Translations under genes and position numbers: made by a program | The notes under the pieces: generated by a model | Told to the model about the DNA's origin: nothing | Database searches by the model: none | What the model saw: only the letters and a program-made list of their open reading frames with translations | In this document: positions 1-7,631 of the stretch, piece after piece | Layout: every line of letters begins with the position of its first letter | How positions within the stretch are numbered: position 1 is the stretch's first letter | Assembly: GCA_016791475.1 (NCBI GenBank) | Contig: JAEUWI010000019.1 | Coordinates: 54,471 to 118,470, forward strand | Reading direction: 5' to 3' | DNA length: 64,000 bases | Source of the DNA: Candidatus Hydrogenedentota bacterium | GTDB taxonomy: Bacteria > Hydrogenedentota > Hydrogenedentia > Hydrogenedentales > JAEUWI01

Positions 1-381
1 GAAGTGCTGCGGCAGCGTCACCGCCTGCTGCAACATGGGGCTCGTGCGCCAATCCTGGTTGTTTTCATAGACGCCGGATCGCGAAGGCAGAATACCCGTC
101 ATCAGCGCCGTCCGCGAGGGATTGCACAGGGGCGAGGCACAGTAGGCCCGCGTAAAGGCCGTGCCCTGGGCCGCAAGACGATCCAGATTCGGCGTCTTCA
201 CCTGGGGGTTGCCCCCAAGGAAGCCCGGCCAGTCGTTCAGATCATCAATGGCGATGAACAGCACATTCAAAGGACGTTTTGCTTCGGCGGTCTCAGCGCT
301 GTGTGCCACCGTAGAAACGAGGATCCATGCGACGACGGTCGCCATGCGGCATGCACGAGTCAAACGCGAATTCCTGGTCAT
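1..381 (-). CDS. Type I sulfatase, N-terminal part (runs off the left edge)
   Basis: Only the first 127 codons lie in the window. Residues 11-29 form a hydrophobic export signal. The metal-binding motif FIAIDDLNDW (about residues 42-51) and the active-site motif C86-N-P-S-R follow. In this family the cysteine of C-x-P-S-R is converted to formylglycine and cleaves sulfate esters, and the extended LNDWPG context resembles iduronate-2-sulfatase-like enzymes common in polysaccharide-degrading PVC bacteria. The ATG at 381-379 is preceded by GAGGAG about 11 bases upstream. It is probably exported and acts on sulfated glycans, but the substrate cannot be read from this fragment. Confidence 0.9.
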   Translation of the reverse strand, partial: MTRNSRLTRACRMATVVAWILVSTVAHSAETAEAKRPLNVLFIAIDDLNDWPGFLGGNPQVKTPNLDRLAAQGTAFTRAYCASPLCNPSRTALMTGILPSRSGVYENNQDWRTSPMLQQAVTLPQHF

Positions 382-581
382 GGGGCGATATCTCCTCAAG
401 TTATAGGTCACCAGGAACAGCGTAGCACAGATAGGCGAGATGGACCAGCCTCATGTGCGGGCAATCTGGAGGAATGACATGTGACACACGAGTTCATTCA
501 CTATTCTCCATTCCCCCGCCCTTGTGCTACAGTGATCAAATCCCCCATGCAAGGCATTTCGAAGACGGCAAGGAGCCCCCA

Positions 582-1670
582 ATGCAAATGACACGCGCCA
601 TCATCACGCTTTCGTTGAGCCTGACCGCCACCATGGCCCTCGCCGCGCCGCCGCGACCCGAGCCGCCCGTGCGCGCGCCTTCCATCCCCGCAACGGAATT
701 GCCCGACGGCGCGGTGCCGCCCTCCGACGCGAACGGCAACTTCATCATCGGACCGACCCATGCTCCAGCGCCGGAAATGATCGTGCAGGAGGGCATCCCG
801 GAAGGCACGATTCACGAACTCACCATGCGCTCGGAGGACAGCGAGATCTACCCCGGCATCGCGCGGGAGAAGGACACCTTCGGCACGCCCGATCCCGAGA
901 ACAAGGCGAAGCTCATTGTCACCACAAGCCACCCGGCGCCTTATGTGCGCAAGGTCGCCGTCTATGTTCCCGCAGGCTATACCCCCGGGACCGAAGCTCC
1001 CTTCATCGTGGGCGCCGACGGCCCCGACACGATGCTCTTCACCGCCCTGGACAACCTCATCGCCCAGAAGCGCGTGCCCGCGATGGTCGCCATCTCCATC
1101 GGCAACGGCAGCGGCGACGCCCAGGGCAGCCAGCGCGGATTGGAGTACGACACCATGTCGGGCCTCTACGCCGAGTTCGTGGAAACCGAAGTGCTTCCCC
1201 TCGTCGAGCGCGAATGCAACGTGAAGCTCACCAAAGACCCCGAAGGCCGCGCCACCATGGGCTGCAGCTCCGGCGGCTCCTGCGCCATGATCATGGCCTG
1301 GTACCGTCCCGACCTCTACCGCCGCGTCCTCACCTTCTCCGGCACCTACGTGAACCAGCAATGGCCCTGGAACCCCGAAACGCCCATGGGCGCCTGGGGC
1401 TTCCACCAGACCCTCATCCCCCAGAGCGAAAAGAAGCCCCTCCGCATCTGGATGCACGTCGGCGACAAGGACCTCCTCAACCCCAACGTCCAGCGCGACG
1501 ACATGCACGACTGGGTCGAAGCCAACAACCGCATGGCCCAGGCACTGGCCGCAAAGGGCTACGACTACCAGTACGTCTTCGCGAAGAACGCGAAGCACTG
1601 CGAGGGGATCGTGAAGCAGCAATTGCTGCCTACCGCGCTGGAGTATGTGTGGAAGGGGTATGGAGACTGA
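582..1670 (+). CDS. Secreted esterase of the enterochelin-esterase-like (Esterase D / PF00756-type) family
   Basis: The product is 362 residues starting at the ATG at 582. The longer open frame from 453 lacks a good start, whereas 582 begins directly with a signal peptide (MQMTRAIITLSLSL to the ALA-A region near residue 22). The nucleophile elbow G-C-S229-S-G-G is clear. A late VGDKDLLN segment and a C-terminal K-H-C near the end are candidates for the acid and histidine of the triad. Family members hydrolyse ester bonds of carbohydrates or siderophores, and the N-terminal 100 residues may be a carbohydrate-binding-like Ig region. It is monocistronic between a divergent sulfatase and a methyltransferase. 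The substrate is unknown. Confidence 0.85.
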   Translation: MQMTRAIITLSLSLTATMALAAPPRPEPPVRAPSIPATELPDGAVPPSDANGNFIIGPTHAPAPEMIVQEGIPEGTIHELTMRSEDSEIYPGIAREKDTFGTPDPENKAKLIVTTSHPAPYVRKVAVYVPAGYTPGTEAPFIVGADGPDTMLFTALDNLIAQKRVPAMVAISIGNGSGDAQGSQRGLEYDTMSGLYAEFVETEVLPLVERECNVKLTKDPEGRATMGCSSGGSCAMIMAWYRPDLYRRVLTFSGTYVNQQWPWNPETPMGAWGFHQTLIPQSEKKPLRIWMHVGDKDLLNPNVQRDDMHDWVEANNRMAQALAAKGYDYQYVFAKNAKHCEGIVKQQLLPTALEYVWKGYGD

Positions 1671-1835
1671 CGCACCGCGAGAAGTATAAAGAGGCCCGCG
1701 CAATTGGCGAACCCGACGGGTGCCACCCGCACGCGGGCCGCCTCTGGCGGCCAACAGCTTGCGGGTGATGGGACTTCATGCCGGAGCGGACACTCGAACC
1801 GGCACGTAACACAGACAAACAATAGGAAAAGCACC

Positions 1836-2531
1836 ATGTCCGACAAACCATTCAGACCCGCCTTCGACGAAGAGCACGCCGCGGCCTACGACGAGCGCTT
1901 CGCCCGACTTGCCCCCTTTAAAGACGCCCTTCATCTTGCCATGCGCGGCCTGCTCGCCGAGCTCCCGGTGAACGCCCGCATCCTCTCCGTTGGCGCGGGC
2001 ACCGGGGCGGAGTTGCTCTACCTCGCCAACGCCTTCCCCGGCTGGACCTTCACCCTCGTCGAGCCCGCCCCCGCCATGCTCAACCGCTGCCGCGAAAAGG
2101 CCGCCGTGGCCGGGATCAACGCCCGCTGCACCTTTCACGAGGGCTACCTCGACGCCCTCCCCCACGCCGAACCCTTCGACGCCGCCACCTCCATCCTCGT
2201 GTCCCAGTTTGTGCTCATCCGCCAGAAGCGCGTCAACTACTTTCAGGACATCGCCGCACGCCTCAAGCCCGAAGGACACCTCGTCACCGCCGACCTCGCC
2301 GGCGAACCCGGAACAACGAACTTCGAGGCCTGGATCGCACTCCAGAAATACAACGGTTCCAGTGACGAACAAGCCGATCAATACCGAACGGCCCTGAAAG
2401 AGCACGTCGCCGTCGCCCCACCGAAAGAAGTGGCCGACATCATCACCGAAGGCGGCTTCGACACGCCGACGCTGGTATGTCAGACGCTGTTGATACATAT
2501 GTGGCATTCGCGCAAAGGCCTTGGAACTTGA
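1836..2531 (+). CDS. Class I SAM-dependent methyltransferase
   Basis: The product is 231 residues. The ATG at 1836 follows an AGGA box 9 bases upstream and gives MSDKPFRPAFDEEHAAAYDE, typical of small SAM methyltransferases. Motif I is V52-GAGTG, the acidic motif II segment is LVEPAPAML, and a post-I segment FDAATSILVSQFVL follows, so the Rossmann fold seems complete. The FDE-x-AAxYDxRFA opening resembles family members annotated as tRNA-cmo5U-methyltransferase-like or generic methyltransferase type 12, but the substrate is not deducible. There is no cytoplasmic export signal and no operon partner. Confidence 0.85.
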   Translation: MSDKPFRPAFDEEHAAAYDERFARLAPFKDALHLAMRGLLAELPVNARILSVGAGTGAELLYLANAFPGWTFTLVEPAPAMLNRCREKAAVAGINARCTFHEGYLDALPHAEPFDAATSILVSQFVLIRQKRVNYFQDIAARLKPEGHLVTADLAGEPGTTNFEAWIALQKYNGSSDEQADQYRTALKEHVAVAPPKEVADIITEGGFDTPTLVCQTLLIHMWHSRKGLGT

Positions 2532-2979
2532 CCTTTCGTCATACGAGTGAACTGGCGCCCCTGAACTAACGTCACGATGCCTTGCTGTAAGAACGATGCG
2601 CAAGGCTGAGAGCGCGGGCGTCTCGCCTGCATCATGTGCCGCAGGCACATGAAAGTACGACGAGGCTCCGCTTACGGTTGGCGGCGCGACGTGCATCACT
2701 GGTGCGTAATGCAGGCCGGACGCCTGCGCTCCCAGCCTTGCGCGTCCTCTTGAATGAAAATCGTGGTGTCGCGAGCTTGTGAACACGGCAATGAGCCAAC
2801 CAATCCTGGAGTATCAACTGTCGATTACGTACGAGCTCATCATCTACTGGAGTGAAGCCGATCTGACCGGCGCGTTGTCGCAAGAAGTTCCACGTCGCAC
2901 TTGCCATTGACATACAAAAACCATCAAAGTACCCATAGCTTTCGCCCCGGCACAGAAACTCAGAGGAGCCAGCGTTCTT
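2532..2979. other. Gene-free stretch with an inverted-repeat element
   Basis: 448 bases without a credible gene separate the methyltransferase from a small membrane protein. The middle holds the 146-bp inverted-repeat element listed separately. Short open frames here have no ribosome-binding site and overlap the repeat. Confidence 0.6.
2598..2743. repeat. 146-bp inverted-repeat (MITE/REP-like) element
   Basis: The left arm (2598-2632) and right arm (2709-2743) are 35 bp each and are reverse complements at about 31 of 35 positions, counted by eye. The arms start with GCGCAAGGCTG and include the GAGCGC-GGGCGTC-GCCTGCAT core. The 76-bp interior contains a second small hairpin, CATGTGCC-GCA-GGCACATG, at about 2634-2652. 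No transposase frame is present, so it would be non-autonomous or a structured intergenic repeat. Target-site duplications are not evident. Confidence 0.65.
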
Positions 2980-3357
2980 ATGAAAAGCCCAAACAAGTCA
3001 AAGGCGCTCGTATTCGCAGGCTTGCTGGCCGTGTTTACACTTGTGACGTTTCTTATCACCAATTCAGGCGTGGATGACGGACCCGACCATGGCGCTCGTG
3101 TGTTCCAAACCACCCTGGGCACGATCACGGGGCCGCTCACCGGGGCGATTTCCAGGGGATTTCAGGATTGCTGTCTGAGCTTCTCGCTTTCCGTCATGAT
3201 GTATTGCGGACCCGTCCTCGCGATTGGGTTCGCGGCCCAGTTTCTTCGACTTCCGGATCTTAGATGGGCGCGCGTGCTGAAAATGGCCCTGTGGACTATC
3301 GGTTGGCTGGCGTGGTTCGGCGGGGGCATCTTGTCTTTCGGGCACGCCCTGTCATAG
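2980..3357 (+). CDS. Small integral membrane protein, function unknown
   Basis: The product is 125 residues with GAGGAG about 12 bases before the ATG. Three hydrophobic segments are visible, at about residues 9-26, 66-86 and 98-118. The loop between the first two contains D-D-G-P-D-H-G and a C-C pair (DCCLSF). I do not recognise a family. It sits alone between an inverted-repeat element and a secreted glycosidase, with a 44-base gap to the latter, so co-expression is possible. Confidence 0.6.
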   Translation: MKSPNKSKALVFAGLLAVFTLVTFLITNSGVDDGPDHGARVFQTTLGTITGPLTGAISRGFQDCCLSFSLSVMMYCGPVLAIGFAAQFLRLPDLRWARVLKMALWTIGWLAWFGGGILSFGHALS

Positions 3358-3401
3358 ATTGAAGGGCGCCTTCCTCCACCTGTCAGCAAAGGATTACTTT
3401 C

Positions 3402-5624
3402 ATGGGCGCCATCTCGCCAGTCCCAACAGCATTCCGCAGGTGCGCCGTCGCGCTTTTTCTGACCTTCTTCGCCGCGCCGACCCACGCCCAGATCACCTCG
3501 GGCGTGGGCGAGGCGGGCGGCGCTCCGGTGCTGATGATCAACGGCGCGGCCCATCCCGGCGCTTCGTACATGACCTATGTGGGCGTGGGCGATCCGGCGA
3601 AACCGAGCGCGCAGTTGACGCGCTATGTGAACGGCTTCGGCGGCGCGGGCTGTGATTTCTTCACCTTCGTGATCGACCTTGGCGGACTCTATGGCTATAC
3701 CCCCACGGTGTGGCCGGAGCCGGATCGCTTCGATTTCACCTACTTGGATGCGTCCGCGCGGGCGGTGTTGGCGGCGGGCGGGCCGGAGGCGAAGTTGATG
3801 ATCCAGTTGTACATGGACACGCCGGCGTGGTGGTCCGCGCAACACCCGGAGGAGCTGCTGCGCCTGAGCAATGGCGAGACGACCTTCGGCGAGAAGCTCT
3901 TCGCCCTGCCGCGCCCGGGGGAGCTGCCCTCCATCGCGTCGGACGTGTGGCGTGCCGACATGAAGCGGGTCATCGAGGTGCTCATCGATCACGTGGCGCA
4001 GTCCGACTATGGCGCGCGGGTCATCGGCTATCAAGTGACGGGGCAGAAGACGCAGGAGTGGTATCACTGGAGCATGAACACGCCCGAGCTGGGGGATTAC
4101 TCCGCGCCGATGGTGAAGGCGTGGCGCGGGTGGCTCCGGGCCCGCTATGGCACGGACGAGGCCCTGCACGCCGCGTGGCACCAACCCGATGCGACGCTGG
4201 ACACGGCGGCCATCCCCACGAAGGAGGAGCGCTACGGCGCGGCGGACGCGACGTTCCGCGATCCGGTGAAGGAGGCCCATGTCATCGATTTCCACCGATT
4301 CTGGTCGGACATCATGGCGGACACCATCGCGTACTTTGCGGGGGTGGTGAAAGAGAAGACGGGTCACACAAAAGTGGTCGGGGGCTTCTACGCCTATTCC
4401 TTCGAATTTGCCGAGCTCGCGGAAGACGCGGGGCACCTGGCCCTGGGCAGGCTGATGGAATGCCCGGACCTCGATTTCATCATGGCGCCCGCGAGCTACC
4501 ACCGGCGCAACCTGAAAGGTGGCCAGAGCTGCTTCCGCGCGCCGCTGCTCTCGCTGCGCCAGCACGGGAAACTCTTCTGGAACGACTTTGACCCGGCGAG
4601 CTTCAAGATCCTCGACAAGGACAAGGCCGCGCTGGCCCCGTGGATCGATGTGCTCGCGGTGACGGACACAGCGGAGGAGTTCACATGGATGATGGGCCGG
4701 GAGCTGGGCAATGCCCTGGCCAACGGCGTGAACATGGCCTGGTTCGACCTTCACGGCGGCTACTACGACGACCCGACGATCCTGGCGCACGTGGCCAAGC
4801 AGCGGAAGATCCGCGAGGCGGCCCTCGGGCGGGATCGGCGATCCACCGCGCAGATCCTCGTGGTCTTCGATGAAGACTCCATGCACTACCTGAAGTTTCG
4901 CGATCCACTCGTGCGCAAGGTGCTCATCGAGCAGCTCGCCGAACTGCCCTTCGTCGCGCCTTATGATTCCATGCTCCTTTCCGATCTCGGGCGCGTGGAC
5001 CCGGCGCAATACAAGCTCGTGATCATGGCCAATACCTTCAAGCTCGACCGCCCCCAGCGCGATGTGCTGTCCCAGACGATTCTTCGCGATGGGCGAACAG
5101 TGCTGTGGCTCTATGCGCCGGGTTATTTCGCCGAGCCGGGCACACCGGGAAGCGCAGCGGCGATGGAGGCCCTCACGGGCATCCCGATAGTATCCGTCAC
5201 CGCCGATCAGGTCGTCGCGGCGCCCCTTCTGGCCAGCGGCGCCTCGGTGGAGATTCCGCCCATGCAGGGCCAGCAATTCGCGGCGCAGGCAGCCGACGGT
5301 ACCGTGGCCGTGGTGGGTAACGCGGGCCGGGAAGGCTGGCGCTCGGTCTATTCGAGTCGCGTCCCTCTGCCCGCGACCTACCTGCGCGAAATCGCCTCGG
5401 CGGCCGGAGTACACCTCTACAGCGACAACCCGAAGGATCAGGTCTACGCCAGCGGCGCGTGGCTGACCCTGGCTGCAAGCGGGGATGCCGGGCCGAGAAC
5501 CATTCGCCTCCGCACACCGGCCACGGTGCGCGATGCCTATACTGGCGCGGAGATCGCGACGGGCGCCAGCGAGTTCACGGCGGACTTCAAGCCCTGGGAA
5601 GTGCGGTTGTTTGAGCTGGAGTAG
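3402..5624 (+). CDS. Secreted GH42-like beta-galactosidase family protein
   Basis: The product is 740 residues, starting with a signal peptide that ends near residue 29 (APTHAQ). The N-terminal 400 residues have the TIM-barrel features of GH42-like enzymes: a front segment FFTFVIDLGG, the GYQVTGQKTQEWYHWS stretch in which E219 is the best candidate acid/base, and the helix KAWRGWLRARYGTDEALHAAW typical of GH42 and related GH-A enzymes. The C-terminal part (about residues 480-640) resembles the trimerisation, glutamine-amidotransferase-like domain, with ILVVFDEDS and YKLVIMANTF. The classical second glutamate is not obvious and FWNDFD occupies a comparable place, so specificity or activity may differ from true beta-galactosidases. 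Export suggests breakdown of extracellular glycans. Confidence 0.8.
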   Translation: MGAISPVPTAFRRCAVALFLTFFAAPTHAQITSGVGEAGGAPVLMINGAAHPGASYMTYVGVGDPAKPSAQLTRYVNGFGGAGCDFFTFVIDLGGLYGYTPTVWPEPDRFDFTYLDASARAVLAAGGPEAKLMIQLYMDTPAWWSAQHPEELLRLSNGETTFGEKLFALPRPGELPSIASDVWRADMKRVIEVLIDHVAQSDYGARVIGYQVTGQKTQEWYHWSMNTPELGDYSAPMVKAWRGWLRARYGTDEALHAAWHQPDATLDTAAIPTKEERYGAADATFRDPVKEAHVIDFHRFWSDIMADTIAYFAGVVKEKTGHTKVVGGFYAYSFEFAELAEDAGHLALGRLMECPDLDFIMAPASYHRRNLKGGQSCFRAPLLSLRQHGKLFWNDFDPASFKILDKDKAALAPWIDVLAVTDTAEEFTWMMGRELGNALANGVNMAWFDLHGGYYDDPTILAHVAKQRKIREAALGRDRRSTAQILVVFDEDSMHYLKFRDPLVRKVLIEQLAELPFVAPYDSMLLSDLGRVDPAQYKLVIMANTFKLDRPQRDVLSQTILRDGRTVLWLYAPGYFAEPGTPGSAAAMEALTGIPIVSVTADQVVAAPLLASGASVEIPPMQGQQFAAQAADGTVAVVGNAGREGWRSVYSSRVPLPATYLREIASAAGVHLYSDNPKDQVYASGAWLTLAASGDAGPRTIRLRTPATVRDAYTGAEIATGASEFTADFKPWEVRLFELE

Positions 5625-5889
5625 GAGCGTACCCTGCGGCGATACACTCTCAATTACCTCAAGCCAGTCCTCGAGGATCTTTGTTTGAGCGTGGTTCAGG
5701 GGAAAAAGTTATTTAACCTCAAAGGACGCAAACAGAACGATAATAAGTCCTCCTTTGCACCCTCTAAGTTCTTTGTGGTTCAGGTTTTCGTATTGCCGCG
5801 AACAACGCTTGGAAGAATTCTCCGGTAAAGCCGAAAAGAACGCTCGAACCAGGTGACTCGAATCTCAACGATGCAGGGTCCGCGCTACC

Positions 5890-6462
5890 CTATTCCGGCA
5901 GCGACTTGAAACCCACATACCATACCAGAACCGCGACAAGCTGCCACGAAACAAAAAGTATTCCCCACAACGCAAGTATTCCCCCAACTCGCTCAAAGAT
6001 GTCCGGTGACGGTAGGCCGAGTAACAGCAACAATAGATCGTTGGCGGCCGCCGATATGAGCAGGATAATGGACAGGTAAAAACCAATGCGAGATTGGCGG
6101 TACGCCCACGCCACACCAAGCAGGGGAACTTGGATCAGGGGGAGAATTGATGCCCCCGCGCCACCACCCCAACCGTGGCCAGCCCCGGTCAATCCAGCCC
6201 CCATCAGACCCAGGACACAGCTATACGTGAAGCCAACCACGGCTAGTATCAGGGCGCGGGGCCAGATGGCTCCCGGCCAGACTTTGTATTCATCGGGATT
6301 GTAGGCTGCGTTTTTTGCCGGGGAATCTAATTCGGGGGCCTCATCATTCGCAGGATTCATATTATCGCGTGCCTTCATAAAGTATGGTGGGGGCCTTTTG
6401 TCGCTTATCAAATGATAGTTGAAATTGCTCCGGCAATTCGAGCATTCGAGTTGGTACCGCAT
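5890..6462 (-). CDS. Polytopic membrane protein, function unknown
   Basis: The product is 190 residues. The start at 6462 has GTGAGG about 10 bases upstream. Two internal methionines (at 6378 and 6360) are alternative starts. The long form begins MRYQLECSNCRSNF, half of a zinc-ribbon-like C-x-x-C, after which come a hydrophilic acidic stretch and four to five hydrophobic segments (about residues 70-90, 104-116, 125-142 and 150-185). The organisation 'short zinc-ribbon plus membrane domain' is common among uncharacterised PVC proteins, but no family is recognised here. It is convergent with the upstream glycosidase and has no operon partner. Confidence 0.55.
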   Translation of the reverse strand: MRYQLECSNCRSNFNYHLISDKRPPPYFMKARDNMNPANDEAPELDSPAKNAAYNPDEYKVWPGAIWPRALILAVVGFTYSCVLGLMGAGLTGAGHGWGGGAGASILPLIQVPLLGVAWAYRQSRIGFYLSIILLISAAANDLLLLLLGLPSPDIFERVGGILALWGILFVSWQLVAVLVWYVGFKSLPE

Positions 6463-6579
6463 TCGAAAACATCCTCACCCCTGCGTTATCCTGTTGCCCG
6501 GCACGATACCGCGTCACCAGGCGGCTCGAGTTACCCTGAGCACCGTACCCCGTCGCTTAACGTGACCAGGAAAATCCGC

Positions 6580-6717
6580 ATGCAGAAGATCGCTCGCCCC
6601 CGTATGGACCGCCGCCAATTTTTTGCTTACGCCGCCCTGGCCTCGGCGGGGCTTGTAACCGTTTCGGCCCGCGCCGATGCCCGGTCGAATATGCTCATCA
6701 TCCCCACCGACCAGTAG
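6580..6717 (+). pseudogene. Sulfatase-like gene remnant: Tat signal plus start of the mature domain, then stop
   Basis: The 45-codon frame begins MQKIARPRMDRRQFFAYAAL, a twin-arginine type leader with the hydrophobic stretch AYAALASAGLVTV. It ends NMLIIPTDQ followed by TAG. Sulfatases typically continue from N-I-L-x-I-x-T-D-Q-Q-R into the metal site, so the frame looks like a sulfatase cut by a stop exactly at T-D-Q. The bases after the stop read WAGDSSGS for a few codons and then lose similarity. I infer a decayed or truncated sulfatase. The alternative is an unrelated short Tat-leader peptide. Confidence 0.5.
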
Positions 6718-6859
6718 TGGGCGGGGGACTCGTCGGGCAGCAGGGCGGCGTGTACAGTTCACATTTGTAGGCATGGTGGAGAATCGGCTACTCTAAAACC
6801 GCACGGGCGAGCGGCTCGCCCGGAGTATGACCGCTTCAACCAACAAAAGGGGTATTCCC

Positions 6860-6991
6860 ATGGCTGACAAAGAACTCGAAAAGGAAATGAAGGCGCTCGC
6901 GAAGGAGATTATGGACTACACGAATAAGAAGCTTGCCCAGATGGAAAAGAATCTGGTTGCCTATATCGACAAGAAGGCCGATGGCAAGTAA
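6860..6991 (+). CDS. 43-residue charged helical microprotein (copy 1 of a tandem pair)
   Basis: The ATG at 6860 follows AAGGGG at a spacing of 8 bases. The product MADKELEKEMKALAKEIMDY... is lysine- and glutamate-rich with heptad-like spacing of L, M, I and Y, so it should form one amphipathic helix or a short coiled coil. It ends KKADGK. The neighbouring gene 104 bases downstream encodes a clearly related peptide. No family is known to me. Conservation of the sequence between the copies at protein level, with separate ribosome-binding sites, argues that it is translated. Confidence 0.65.
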   Translation: MADKELEKEMKALAKEIMDYTNKKLAQMEKNLVAYIDKKADGK

Positions 6992-7095
6992 GGGACGCGT
7001 CGATCCATCGTTGCTCACGACGGCTTCACGTTGGCGTCGCGCCATGCGTGCAGGCGGAGGCCGCTGTCCCGAAATCTAGATCGAAAGGCATTGTG

Positions 7096-7224
7096 ATGGC
7101 CAACAAAGAACTGGAAAAAGAGCTCAAAGAATTGTTTAAAGAGATCATGGATATGGTCAACACCAAGTCCGCCACGTTAGAGAAGAGTATCGTCAAGTAC
7201 GCAGACAAAAAGCTCGGCAAATAG
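7096..7224 (+). CDS. 42-residue charged helical microprotein (copy 2 of a tandem pair)
   Basis: The ATG at 7096 has AAAGGC about 7 bases upstream. The product MANKELEKELKELFKEIMDM... aligns with copy 1 without gaps over about 40 residues, sharing the M-A-x-K-E-L-E-K-E-x-K-x-L-x-K-E-I-M-D core and the K-K-x-G-K end. The middle (NTKSATLEKSIVKYADKK) has diverged, so the duplication is not recent. It is too short for most gene finders. Function is unknown; a cytoplasmic homo- or hetero-oligomeric helix is the simplest reading. Confidence 0.65.
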   Translation: MANKELEKELKELFKEIMDMVNTKSATLEKSIVKYADKKLGK

Positions 7225-7631
7225 GAAACGCTGGGCGCACAGCCCACAGATCCGTACTTTTCGGCAACGGACTCACGCGCGCCTCCCCCTGGGCGAAGTA
7301 TGCTTTTCGTGTCCGGCTGTCGGACGTGTCCCCGGAAGTTTGTTTCATGCTGGCGGCAAACGAAGATTTCCCAGTTCCGGCGGGCGAGGCCCTCTTTCCT
7401 TGCCGGGCCCAATTCTTGATTCCCAGTGCCATTTCTGGCAAAGTATGGCGGTTTTCCCGCCGTGACTGGCGAGCTATACGTGGGCCCAACCACGGTGAAG
7501 CGGCGGGTCCTTTCCCAATGCCGTTCGCCTGGGCGCCCTGAACATTTGCTGATTTGATCCCTTTTTTTACCGTGGGATGGCAATCAGGCGGCCCCCCTGC
7601 CGCCCGTGCGCCCTCCCGGAGGCCGTGACCC
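7225..7631. other. Gene-free leader region upstream of gcvT
   Basis: 407 bases lie between the microprotein pair and gcvT. The first 220 bases contain no frame I can support. The last 180 bases hold the riboswitch candidate at 7456-7540 and a run of seven T at 7562-7568. The open frames predicted across it have no ribosome-binding site. Confidence 0.6.
7456..7540 (+). promoter_or_regulatory. ZTP (ZMP/ZTP, pfl-motif) riboswitch candidate controlling gcvT
   Basis: The aptamer signature is visible in order. Stem P1 pairs CCCGCC (7456-7461) with GGCGGG (7502-7507). The conserved CGUGACUGGCG lies at 7461-7471. A hairpin pairs CGUGG (7479-7483) with CCACG (7490-7494). A purine-rich GGUGAAGCGG follows at 7494-7503. 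The 3' domain is CCGUUCGCCUGGGC (7521-7534), matching the hallmark CCGCCUGGGC. GGCG (7468-7471) can pair with CGCC (7526-7529), the expected pseudoknot. This class senses ZTP/ZMP, a signal of 10-formyl-tetrahydrofolate shortage, and controls one-carbon genes, which fits a folate-dependent aminomethyltransferase 92 bases downstream. A U-run at 7562-7568 could belong to a terminator, but I see no strong stem next to it. Confidence 0.8.

Noticed and set aside
3162..5414. 750-residue minus-strand open frame opposite the GH42-like gene
   Set aside because: It is an antisense shadow rich in arginine and histidine without motifs or a ribosome-binding site.
7225..7631. Glycine riboswitch in front of gcvT
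   Set aside because: The usual glycine-aptamer pattern with tandem GGAGAG-type cores is not seen. The structure present matches the ZTP class instead.
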